DNA from: an uncultured Anaerolineae bacterium
GTDB lineage: Bacteria > Chloroflexota > Anaerolineae > Aggregatilineales > Phototrophicaceae
Length of the DNA stretch: 64,000 nt
Reading direction: 5' to 3'
NCBI GenBank assembly: GCA_938022205.1
Contig: CALIEB010000002.1
Span: forward strand, 62,001-126,000
Part shown: positions 18,447 through 26,013 of the stretch, piece by piece
Position numbering within the stretch: position 1 is the stretch's first letter
Layout: each line of letters starts with the position of its first letter
Position numbers and translations under genes: made by a program
Notes under the pieces: model-generated
What the model was told of the DNA's origin: nothing
The model's input: the letters and a program-made list of their open reading frames with translations, nothing else
Database searches by the model: none

Positions 18447-19235
18447 ATGATACCCGAAAGCTCGCGCCAAACCCTACGCCTAAACGACTTGCAAGTTGCC
18501 TATCAGCAGCTCGGTGAAGGCAAGCCGCTGCTGCTGCTGCACGGTTGGGGCGCGCACAGCGGACTCGTGTGGGGGCTGGCAGAACGCCTCGCGCCGCTGG
18601 GATACGCCTGTTACGCGCCTGATTTGCCCGCCTTTGGTCAAAGCGACGCACCCGCGCAGGCGTGGACAGTGTTTGATTACACCCAGCTCGTGCTAGCGTT
18701 TCTCGATGCCATAGGATTGGACAAGGTATACTTGTTTGGGCATTCGTTCGGCGGGCGGCTGGGCTTGATTTTGGGCGCAGACCACCCGCAGCGTCTGCAC
18801 AAAATGGCACTCGCCAACAGCGCAGGCTTGCGTCCGCGCCTACCCCTAACCACACGCCTGCGCACGCAAGCGTACAAGAGCGTACGCAACGGGCTAAATG
18901 CGCTGGGGCTGCACAACCTCGCCAGCTCACTACGCAACGCTTACAACGCGCGCTACGGCTCCAGCGACTTTAACGCCACCGACGGCACGCTGCGGCAAAC
19001 GTTCGTCAACATCATCTCACAAGACCTCGCTAGCTACGCGGCTCGCGTGCGCGTGCCAACGCTGCTGTTTTGGGGTGACCAAGACCAAGATACGCCGCTT
19101 TGGATGGGCAAAACGCTAGAAAAGCTCATTCCTGACAGCGGACTAGTCGTCTACAAAGGCGCAGGGCATTACAGCTACATCGAGCATCTTGCGCAAACTG
19201 CGCACGTCGTGGATTACTTTTTCAAGCAAGCGTAG
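18447..19235 (+). CDS. Alpha/beta fold hydrolase
   Basis: A 262-aa soluble hydrolase. It shows the oxyanion strand LLLLHGWGAHSG, the nucleophile elbow GHSFGG (Ser100), an acid-bearing strand LLFWGDQDQDTP and the catalytic His in GAGHYSYIEH near the C-terminus, so a complete Ser-Asp-His triad is present. This fold includes esterases, epoxide hydrolases and haloalkane dehalogenases, and the substrate cannot be assigned. There is no signal peptide. The gene begins 33 nt from a divergent gene and has no clear ribosome-binding site, so its start is only moderately sure. It precedes the murF-ddl pair but is probably transcribed separately. Confidence 0.88.
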   Translation: MIPESSRQTLRLNDLQVAYQQLGEGKPLLLLHGWGAHSGLVWGLAERLAPLGYACYAPDLPAFGQSDAPAQAWTVFDYTQLVLAFLDAIGLDKVYLFGHSFGGRLGLILGADHPQRLHKMALANSAGLRPRLPLTTRLRTQAYKSVRNGLNALGLHNLASSLRNAYNARYGSSDFNATDGTLRQTFVNIISQDLASYAARVRVPTLLFWGDQDQDTPLWMGKTLEKLIPDSGLVVYKGAGHYSYIEHLAQTAHVVDYFFKQA

Positions 19236-19236
19236 C

Positions 19237-19265
19237 TTTATCGTCCATGACTAAAGCATTATAAT
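19237..19265 (+). promoter_or_regulatory. Sigma-A-type promoter for murF-ddl
   Basis: TTTATC (19237-19242) and a perfect TATAAT (19260-19265) are separated by 17 nt, placing transcription start near 19272, about 30 nt before the murF start codon. Confidence 0.6.
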
Positions 19266-19300
19266 GGGGCGCGTTTTGACCTATAGAAACGAGTTTCCCC

Positions 19301-20956
19301 ATGTCGCTTTTGCTGATAGCCCTGCTCTGGCTGGTCTGGACAGGTGGGACAGTATGGCGCGTGTACAAGCAGGCGCGCTACTACCAAATCGAAGAGTACA
19401 AGAGTGGGCGTTATGCGCGTTGGCTGCTGCGCGAACGGTCGCGCTGGCTGCCCATGCACACGCTGGCTGCAGTCGGGCTGGCGGTGATTTTCAGCTTGCT
19501 AGGTGACAGCGTGCCGAGCGACTTCTCCGCGCTGCCCTACACGGCGGCAATTATCGGCGCAGTATTGGCTGTGCGTCCGCCGCGCGAAGCCCCCGTCAAA
19601 AAGGCGTTTAACGCCACTGACCGCGCCAAGCGGTTGCTTGCGGCGGCTTGGGTGCTGGTGGCACTTGCTGCGTTTGGGGCGTTTGCGCTGCTGCAGGCGC
19701 AAGCGTTCACGAGCGACCGCGCCAACGCCATCGCACATTTGCTCGGCGGCTTGGGCGTGTTCTTACTCGCGCCGCTTTGGTTGGTCTTGGGCAACGCTGT
19801 CATGACTCCCGTTGAAGCTATGTTGCGCCGTCGCTTCGTACAAAAAGCAAAGGGCGTGCTGAAGACCATCAACCCCAAAATCATCGGCATCACAGGCAGC
19901 TACGGCAAGACCACCACCAAGCATTTTTTGCGCGACATCCTCAACGGACGTTACAAAACTTACGCCACGCCCAAGAGCTACAACACGATGATGGGCATTT
20001 GCCTCGCCATCAACACCGACCTCGCCGACGATTACAGCGTAGAGTACTTCATCAGCGAGATGGGCGCGTACATTCCGGGCGAGATTGCCCGCATCTGCGA
20101 ACTTACGCCGCCTGACATCAGCATTGTGGTCGAGGTCGGTCCCCAGCATCTCGAACGCTTTGGTTCATTAGAGAACGTCGCCATCGCCAAATATGAGATT
20201 ATCAAGAACTTGCGTCCCGACGGCTTGGGAGTGTTCAATTGGGACAACCTTTACGTGCGTGCCATGCACGACAAGGGCTATCCCGCCAAGCGCATCGCTG
20301 TAAGCAAAACCGTCGACCCCGCCAGCATCAGCGACGGCGTGCCACGTTTTGTCGCCACCGACATCGTGCTGACCGTTACGGGGCTAACGTTCACCGTGCA
20401 TGACACGCAAACAGGAGCAAGCGTGCCATTTGTCACGCCGCTCGTAGGCGAACACAACGTCACAAACTTGCTGCTAGCGACGGCGGTTGCGGTGCATGAG
20501 GGCATGACGCTTGAAGCGGTCGCGCAGCGTGTCAGCCGCCTGCAGCCCGCCGAGAGCCGCCTTGTGCGCCAGCACGACGAGCGCGGCGTGCTAATCATCA
20601 ACGATGCCTACAGCGCGAACCCTGTTGGCGCGAAGAGCGCGCTGGAGGTGTTAGGGCTGTATCAGAGTGGGCGGCGCGTGCTGATTACGCCGGGCATGAT
20701 TGAGCTAGGCGAGCTGCACGACCAAGAAAATCATCGGCTTGGCGTGTTAGCGGCGCAAGTTGCCACCGATATTGTCTTGGTCGGCGCAAAGCAAACCGCG
20801 CCTATTCAAGCGGGCGTAAGGTCAACCGGCTTTCCTGTCGACCGCTTGCACATCTTCGACCACACGCAGGACGCGCTGGCGTGGTATCGCGCCAACTTGA
20901 CGCGCGGCGATACCGTGCTGCTGCTGAATGACTTGCCTGACACTTACACCAACTGA
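19301..20956 (+). CDS. murF: MurF-type Mur ligase with N-terminal membrane domain
   Basis: A 551-aa protein. The Mur ligase core starts near residue 195 with the ATP-binding loop GITGSYGKTTTKHF. It continues through the central domain (NDAYSANPVGAKSALEVL, typical of MurF) and a Rossmann-like C-terminal domain. MurF adds D-Ala-D-Ala to UDP-MurNAc-tripeptide, and ddl, which makes that dipeptide, starts 12 nt downstream. The unusual part is the first 190 residues. They hold about four hydrophobic stretches (near 1-15, 50-70, 108-128 and 145-165), so the ligase is predicted to sit on the membrane. Textbook MurF is soluble and about 450 aa. A related non-MurF Mur ligase remains possible, but the Ddl pairing favours MurF. 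Confidence 0.88.
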   Translation: MSLLLIALLWLVWTGGTVWRVYKQARYYQIEEYKSGRYARWLLRERSRWLPMHTLAAVGLAVIFSLLGDSVPSDFSALPYTAAIIGAVLAVRPPREAPVKKAFNATDRAKRLLAAAWVLVALAAFGAFALLQAQAFTSDRANAIAHLLGGLGVFLLAPLWLVLGNAVMTPVEAMLRRRFVQKAKGVLKTINPKIIGITGSYGKTTTKHFLRDILNGRYKTYATPKSYNTMMGICLAINTDLADDYSVEYFISEMGAYIPGEIARICELTPPDISIVVEVGPQHLERFGSLENVAIAKYEIIKNLRPDGLGVFNWDNLYVRAMHDKGYPAKRIAVSKTVDPASISDGVPRFVATDIVLTVTGLTFTVHDTQTGASVPFVTPLVGEHNVTNLLLATAVAVHEGMTLEAVAQRVSRLQPAESRLVRQHDERGVLIINDAYSANPVGAKSALEVLGLYQSGRRVLITPGMIELGELHDQENHRLGVLAAQVATDIVLVGAKQTAPIQAGVRSTGFPVDRLHIFDHTQDALAWYRANLTRGDTVLLLNDLPDTYTN

Positions 20957-20968
20957 AGAGAAAAAGCC

Positions 20969-22171
20969 ATGACAAACTCTCGCAAAACGACAATCGCCGT
21001 ACTTTTTGGCGGGCGCAGCGTCGAACATGACGTAAGCATTGTCACCGCGCAGCAGCTTATGCGCGCCATGCCCGACAGCTACCACGTGCTTCCCGTGTAC
21101 ATCAGCCGCGAAGGCAAGTGGTACACAGGCGACGCATTGCGTACCTTAGAGAACTTCAAAGACGAGCGCATTACTAGCCGCCCTGACGTGCAACCCGTGC
21201 TGCTGTCGCCGGACGTGCGCCATCACGGCTTTATCGTCAACCCACTCGCAAGCGGTTGGTTCAAGAAGCCGCAAGTGCAGCGTGTGGACGTGCTGTTTCC
21301 TGCCGTACACGGCACACACGGCGAAGACGGCACGCTGCAAGGCTTATTTGAGCTGGCGGACATTCCTTACGTTGGCTTTGCCACGCTGGGCAGCGCGCTC
21401 ACCAACGACAAAATCATGACCAAGCAGGTGCTGCGTCAAGCGGGCATCCGTGTGGTAGACGATGTGCATTTCAGCCGCGCCGAATGGCAGCGCGACGCGG
21501 ACAGCACTATGGCACGCATTAAGGACATGCTACCCTATCCTGTGTTCGTCAAGCCCGCCACGCTTGGCTCGAGCATTGGCGTAGGGCGCGCTGATAACGA
21601 CCAACTGCTGCGTGCCTCGATTGAGGTCGCTTTAGGCTTTGACCGCCGCGTGCTGGTCGAAAGTGCCGTCACTCAGTCCGTCGAAATCAACTGCTCGGTT
21701 ATCGGCTATGGGCAAGAGTTGCAGGCTTCCGTGTTAGAGCAACCTCTCTCGTGGTCGGACTTCTTGGCATTCGAGGACAAATATTTGCGCGGCAGCAAGG
21801 GCATGCAGAGCCAAGCGCGCGTCATTCCCGCGCCGCTTGCGCCTGAACTCAGCGCACACATTCAGGAAATCGCCAAACGCGCCTTTCAGGCGGTAGATGG
21901 ACGCGGCATCACGCGCGTTGATTTTCTCGTGCGCCCCGAACAGGGCGAGGTATTCCTTAACGAACTCAACACGCTGCCCGGCTCGCTGGCGTTCTACTTG
22001 TGGGAAGCAAGCGGCGTGCCAGCCGGTGAGCTTATCGACCGTCTTGTGCGTTACGCCCGCGAGGCTTATGCGGAAAAGCGCGCCAGCGTCTACGACTATA
22101 AAAACGCGCTGCTTAGCGTGGCAACCACGAGCGGCACAAAGGGCGCGAAGGGCAGCAAGACGCGTGCCTAG
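20969..22171 (+). CDS. ddl: D-alanine--D-alanine ligase
   Basis: ATP-grasp ligase of 400 aa that joins two D-Ala to form the dipeptide used by MurF. Diagnostic blocks are VLFGGRSVEHDVSIVTA at the N-terminus, PYVGFATLGSALTNDKIMTK, the ATP-grasp segment FVKPATLGSSIGVGRA, the loop EDKYLRGSKGMQSQA, and the metal-binding VFLNELNTLPGS near the C-terminus. The 12-nt gap after murF indicates one operon. It is a little longer than most Ddl proteins, with a basic Gly/Ser/Lys tail. Only a weak GAAGAG precedes the ATG. Function is well supported by sequence and context. Confidence 0.96.
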   Translation: MTNSRKTTIAVLFGGRSVEHDVSIVTAQQLMRAMPDSYHVLPVYISREGKWYTGDALRTLENFKDERITSRPDVQPVLLSPDVRHHGFIVNPLASGWFKKPQVQRVDVLFPAVHGTHGEDGTLQGLFELADIPYVGFATLGSALTNDKIMTKQVLRQAGIRVVDDVHFSRAEWQRDADSTMARIKDMLPYPVFVKPATLGSSIGVGRADNDQLLRASIEVALGFDRRVLVESAVTQSVEINCSVIGYGQELQASVLEQPLSWSDFLAFEDKYLRGSKGMQSQARVIPAPLAPELSAHIQEIAKRAFQAVDGRGITRVDFLVRPEQGEVFLNELNTLPGSLAFYLWEASGVPAGELIDRLVRYAREAYAEKRASVYDYKNALLSVATTSGTKGAKGSKTRA

Positions 22172-22183
22172 CCGGTTTTGAAC

Positions 22184-22211
22184 TTGTGTCTATTGCGCGC
22201 TGTGCTATGCT
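22184..22211 (+). promoter_or_regulatory. Extended -10 promoter upstream of the membrane glycosyltransferase
   Basis: TTGTGT (22184-22189) and TATGCT (22206-22211) lie 16 nt apart, and TGC directly before the -10 makes an extended -10 element. Predicted start is near 22218, about 40 nt before the GTG codon. Confidence 0.5.
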
Positions 22212-22255
22212 AGGGCGCGTCTACTACACACCAGACAGGGCAGGATGAGGGCTTT

Positions 22256-23872
22256 GTGCCGTACCGTTCAGAAGAAGATTACCGCAGCAAAGTGCAGATT
22301 GGCGCGGGGTGGTCGCTGGGCGGCATGCCACCTACGCCGATTCCAGAACGTGTCCTAGACGGCATACCGGGCTTTATAGCGTGGCTCTCGCTGCTGTTCT
22401 GTATTGCCAGCGCGGTCGCCTTTCCGCGCACGCTGCTTTGGATTGCCGCATTGGTCGGCGCGTACTCAGCGGTGCGCTTCTTGCTGGCGGGCTTGAACAA
22501 CGTGCGCGGGCTGCGCCTGATTAGGCAGTGGGAGCGCATTGACTGGCGCGCCCACTACGAGGCACATAAAACCCCTGAAGCACTGGCTTGGGATAGCGTG
22601 CGCCACATCGTCATCATCCCCAACTACAAAGAACCCTTGAGCGTGCTGCGGCGCACTCTCGACAACCTCAAAGGGCAATACGAGGCAAAAAAGCGGCTCA
22701 TCGTTGTGCTGGCGATGGAAGCAGGCGAGGCGGAGTGTGTCGTCAAAGCGGAAACGCTGTGCCGCGAATATCGCGACTGTTTCGCGCAAATGCACTACAC
22801 GGTACACCCGCGTGGGTTGCCCGGCGAAATGCAGTGCAAATCCGCCAACGAGTCCTGGGCGGGACGTTGGATTAAACGCTACTTGGTCGATGAGCGCGGC
22901 TGGGACATGCAGCTCCTGTGCGTCACCACGCAGGACGCAGACACGCGCTGGCACCCCAACTTTTTCTACGCGCTGACCTGTTTGTACGCGCTCAACCCGG
23001 AACGCCACCTGCGCTTCTGGCAAGCCCCTATTCGCTATCACGGCAATATCTGGGACATCAACCCACTGCTGCGCATCGTCAACGCCTACGCCACTGCAAT
23101 CGAGCTTGCCTACTTAGCCTCGCCCTATTGGAAAGCCATGCCCATGTCGTCCTACTCGTTGAGCTTGCAGCTCTTACACACCAGCGGCTATTGGGACACG
23201 GACGTTATCTCCGACGAATGGCACATGTTCATCAAGTCCTACTTTGCACGCGGCGGCAAAGTGCAAATCGAGCCTATCATGCTGCCCTTTATGGCGGACG
23301 CAACCATCGGCGACGGTGTCATTGGCGAGCTGCGCGAACGCTACCAACAAACGCTGCGGCACGCTTGGGGCAGCAAAGAGATGGGATACATGATAGCCAA
23401 GATGATTGACCATCCGGAAGTTAACTTTTGGTCGTCGTTTCGCCTGCTGGTGCGCATTGCGCATGACATTTTGCTAGCGGGCGCAGGCTGGATTATCCTC
23501 ACCGTTGGCTCCCAGCTGCCTGTGATTTTGCACCCACAAATCGCCTTTCTCAAGCCCGATGAGCTGCTAGAAAACCCCATCGAAGGCATCGCTGCCACGA
23601 CCATGCGCCTAGCTGATGAGCCAGCTTGGGCGGTAATTATCGTCGCGGGCTTGCTCGTCGTCGTGCTGGGCATCATCTTCTGGATGCTCGACGTGAGCGT
23701 ACGCCCACCGCGCACACGTCCACAAACGCTCAGCGAACGGCTTTGGACGCTGCTCAGTTTTCCGCTGCTGCCTGTGCTGACGCTGATTGTGCTGTCACTG
23801 CCAACGCTGCAAGCGCAAACGCGCCTTCTGCTCGGCATCCCGCTGCAGTTCCGCGTCAGCAAGAAAATTTGA
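22256..23872 (+). CDS. Membrane glycosyltransferase, GT2-like
   Basis: A 538-aa protein starting at GTG, supported by GGATGAGGG a few nucleotides upstream. Two hydrophobic helices lie near residues 37-80. The catalytic domain begins at HIVIIPNYKEPL and carries a DAD-type metal site in TTQDADTRWHPNFF, an acceptor region around QAPIRYHGNIWDINPL, SDEWHMFIKSYFARGG, and the RYQQTLRHAWGSKEMGY block that corresponds to the QxxRW region of processive GT2 enzymes. Three or so further helices occupy residues 400-520. The architecture fits a polysaccharide synthase or lipid-linked sugar transferase in the cytoplasmic membrane. Donor and product are unknown. It has its own promoter. Confidence 0.82.
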   Translation: MPYRSEEDYRSKVQIGAGWSLGGMPPTPIPERVLDGIPGFIAWLSLLFCIASAVAFPRTLLWIAALVGAYSAVRFLLAGLNNVRGLRLIRQWERIDWRAHYEAHKTPEALAWDSVRHIVIIPNYKEPLSVLRRTLDNLKGQYEAKKRLIVVLAMEAGEAECVVKAETLCREYRDCFAQMHYTVHPRGLPGEMQCKSANESWAGRWIKRYLVDERGWDMQLLCVTTQDADTRWHPNFFYALTCLYALNPERHLRFWQAPIRYHGNIWDINPLLRIVNAYATAIELAYLASPYWKAMPMSSYSLSLQLLHTSGYWDTDVISDEWHMFIKSYFARGGKVQIEPIMLPFMADATIGDGVIGELRERYQQTLRHAWGSKEMGYMIAKMIDHPEVNFWSSFRLLVRIAHDILLAGAGWIILTVGSQLPVILHPQIAFLKPDELLENPIEGIAATTMRLADEPAWAVIIVAGLLVVVLGIIFWMLDVSVRPPRTRPQTLSERLWTLLSFPLLPVLTLIVLSLPTLQAQTRLLLGIPLQFRVSKKI

Positions 23873-23881
23873 GCAGTCGCC

Positions 23882-23910
23882 TTTAACTTTGCTAAAAGCT
23901 ATGCTAGAAT
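23882..23910 (+). promoter_or_regulatory. Extended -10 promoter upstream of the pseudouridine synthase
   Basis: TTTAAC (23882-23887), a 17-nt spacer, then TAGAAT (23905-23910) preceded by TGC, giving an extended -10. A short hairpin, GCGTC-GGGA-GACGC, follows just before the GTG start and encloses the GGGAG ribosome-binding site. Confidence 0.5.
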
Positions 23911-23934
23911 AGAGCCCGCGTCGGGAGACGCGCC

Positions 23935-24939
23935 GTGAGCGACCTCGCTCAACCCCACAGCGTCGGGATGACGCACAAGCAGAAAGCAAGCCCTATGAAA
24001 GAACGCATTCAAAAGCTGCTCGCGCGCGCTAACTACGGCTCACGCCGTGCCAGCGAGCAAATCATCCTTGAAGGGCGCGTGACCGTCAACGGTAAGCGCG
24101 CCACGCTTGGCGACCAAGCCGACCCCGAAGTAGACGACGTGCGCGTGGACGGCGAACGCCTGCGCCTCAACCGCTTTAAGCTGCGCTACTTCGCCTTTAA
24201 CAAGCCCAAGAACGTGCTTTCCACCAACGAAGCACCGCCCGGCGACGAACGCCCCACCGTCCGCAGTCTGCTGCCGGTTGACGGGCACTATTTCACCATC
24301 GGGCGGCTGGACGCAGAGAGCGAAGGGCTGATTGTCATGACCAACGACGGCGACATCGCCCACAAGCTGACACACCCCAGCTTCCAGCACACCAAGACTT
24401 ACAAGGTCACAGTCTATGGGCATCCCTCCGAAGAGGCCTTGCGCCAATGGCAAGAAGGCGTGTGGATTGACGGCAAGCGCACCGCGCCCTGCTTGGTGCG
24501 CGTGATGGAAAAAAGCCCCCAGATGACCACACTGCGCGTCATCATGACCGAAGGGCGCAAGCGGCAAATTCGCCAAATCGCCAGCCAGCTCGGCTACCCC
24601 GTGAACCGCCTCGTGCGCACGCACATCGGGCAGCTTGCACTCGGTACGCTGGCGCGCGGCGAGTGGGTCGAACTCACAGAAGAGGATGTAAGCGCGATGC
24701 TGATGCCGTCGCCGGAGTTCAAGGCGTTTAAGCGTGCCCTGCGCCGGCGGCGTTTTAGCCGCTCACCGCAAGAAACTGCCGCAAAAGAGAACGCTGCTGC
24801 GCCACAAGTAGCCGCCACACCGCAACGTCCCAAGCGCAAGCTGCCGCTGCGCCCTAGCAGTCGTCCCCAGCACAGCGGCGGTCGCAATCGTCCTGACAGC
24901 CCTAAACGCCGTTCGCCTAGCAAACGCCCGGGGCGTTAG
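23935..24939 (+). CDS. rluB: RluB-family rRNA pseudouridine synthase
   Basis: Pseudouridine synthase of the RsuA/RluB family, modifying large-subunit rRNA. From ERIQKLLARANYGSRRASEQ it has an N-terminal S4 RNA-binding domain, then the catalytic block GRLDAESEGLIVMTNDG with the essential Asp, and the C-terminal motif EGRKRQIRQIASQLGYPV. A basic, Pro/Ala-rich tail of about 75 residues is an extension beyond the core. Start choice is uncertain: GTG 23935 has GGGAG upstream, while ATG 23995 matches where the family usually begins but has no ribosome-binding site. RluB rather than RluF or RsuA is a best guess from the motif set. Confidence 0.9.
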   Translation: MSDLAQPHSVGMTHKQKASPMKERIQKLLARANYGSRRASEQIILEGRVTVNGKRATLGDQADPEVDDVRVDGERLRLNRFKLRYFAFNKPKNVLSTNEAPPGDERPTVRSLLPVDGHYFTIGRLDAESEGLIVMTNDGDIAHKLTHPSFQHTKTYKVTVYGHPSEEALRQWQEGVWIDGKRTAPCLVRVMEKSPQMTTLRVIMTEGRKRQIRQIASQLGYPVNRLVRTHIGQLALGTLARGEWVELTEEDVSAMLMPSPEFKAFKRALRRRRFSRSPQETAAKENAAAPQVAATPQRPKRKLPLRPSSRPQHSGGRNRPDSPKRRSPSKRPGR

Positions 24940-24965
24940 CCAAAACGCCACAAGGAGCAGCGCAA

Positions 24966-25697
24966 ATGACCGCCCATACGCAAACCGTCTCCGAGTTCCT
25001 CGCCATGCAGCCGGTCTACGAGGCAAGGCGCAAGTGGCTGCACCGTGCGCTGCGCGTGGTGGGCAGCATGTTCGCCAAAGTTGACGTGTTTGGGCTAGAA
25101 CATGTGCCTGCACGAGGCGGCGCGCTGCTCATCATGAATCACACCAACGCGCTTGACCCCATCATCATCACTTACGCGGTCACGCATCGCCACGTCATCA
25201 CGATGGCAAAGGCAGAGACGTTGCACAACCCGCTGTTCAGCCTCATCATCCGTCTTTGGGGCAATTTTACGGTGAACAGAGGGGAAGTCGACCGCTTTGC
25301 CCTCAACAGCACCATTGAGCTGCTCAAGGCACAGCAGCTGCTCATGCTCGCGCCTGAAGGGACGCGCAACCCACAAGGGCTGCAAGAGGCAAAAGACGGT
25401 CTCGTCTACATTGCCCACAAGGCAGACGTGCCGATTATCCCGGTAGCGGTCACGAACGCGCTGGATTGGAAAAAGCAGTTAAGCCGCTTGCGGCGCGTGC
25501 GTCCGCGCGTCGACTTTGGCAAGCCGTTTAAGTTCGTTTTTCCGCACACAGCGCGCCTAAGCAAGGAGCAGCGCGCCCAAATGACCCGCGAGGCAATGTA
25601 CCAGCTAGCGCGCACCATCCCCGACACCAGCGCATTCTTACGCGGCGTGTACGCCGATTTGCAGAACGCCACAACGAACTATCTAGCGTTTGTGTAG
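24966..25697 (+). CDS. plsC: 1-acyl-sn-glycerol-3-phosphate acyltransferase-like (PlsC)
   Basis: A 243-aa acyltransferase of the LPLAT superfamily, which transfers an acyl chain to lysophosphatidic acid in membrane phospholipid synthesis. The catalytic HX4D motif is in MNHTNALDP, and the phosphate-binding block is LAPEGTRNPQG. A substrate block near NFTVNRGEVDR is also typical. AAGGAG lies 9 nt before the ATG. It follows the pseudouridine synthase by 26 nt and may share its transcript. The precise acceptor is inferred from family only. Confidence 0.88.
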   Translation: MTAHTQTVSEFLAMQPVYEARRKWLHRALRVVGSMFAKVDVFGLEHVPARGGALLIMNHTNALDPIIITYAVTHRHVITMAKAETLHNPLFSLIIRLWGNFTVNRGEVDRFALNSTIELLKAQQLLMLAPEGTRNPQGLQEAKDGLVYIAHKADVPIIPVAVTNALDWKKQLSRLRRVRPRVDFGKPFKFVFPHTARLSKEQRAQMTREAMYQLARTIPDTSAFLRGVYADLQNATTNYLAFV

Positions 25698-25706
25698 TTT
25701 TGCCCC

Positions 25707-25735
25707 TTGTTTACGGCGGAATCGGCTTCTATGAT
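25707..25735 (+). promoter_or_regulatory. Promoter of the glmS leader
   Basis: TTGTTT (25707-25712) and TATGAT (25730-25735) with a 17-nt spacer. The predicted start near 25742 leaves about 36 nt upstream of the ribozyme cleavage site. Confidence 0.55.
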
Positions 25736-25775
25736 GATTGAGCGTGCGTGGCACTTGCTGCGCTAACAGGGCAAA

Positions 25776-25940
25776 GAGCGCCAGAGCCTGCCCCGCAGGC
25801 TGACGAGGTGACGGTTATCGAAGAGTTCGGCGGATGCCGTCGCGGATGCCTCCACCATCCACGTTTGCCCTCCTTCAAAGCAACTGTGCTGACAAAACGG
25901 CGTGGCAACGCGCCGCACAAAACAGCCCAGAGTGGACGAA
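25776..25940 (+). ncRNA. glmS ribozyme (glucosamine-6-phosphate-activated self-cleaving leader)
   Basis: The 5' leader of glmS carries the conserved glmS ribozyme core. The cleavage site is predicted between A25777 and G25778, at the start of GCGCCAGAGCC. A perfect stem follows: AGCCTGC (25785-25791), loop CCC, GCAGGCT (25795-25801). Then come the invariant GACGAGG (25802-25808), TTATCGA and TTCGGCGGATG segments, joined by a GACGG/CCGTC helix, then a GGATG/CATCC hairpin and a GGCG-rich hairpin near 25900-25920. In characterised members GlcN6P acts as a coenzyme for cleavage, which lowers glmS mRNA levels. The match in order, sequence and position before glmS is strong; the 3' boundary is approximate. 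Confidence 0.9.
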
Positions 25941-26013
25941 CAACCTATGGACAACGGGTGCTGGCACACTTCCTTTGTGCTGCCTGCGCTCCCAACGCAC
26001 AGGAGGCAGTCTT

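Noticed and set aside
25834-26013. Longer N-terminal extension of GlmS
   Set aside because: The extra 60 codons are the glmS ribozyme leader. The true start gives MCGIVAY with the required Cys2 and has AGGAGG upstream.
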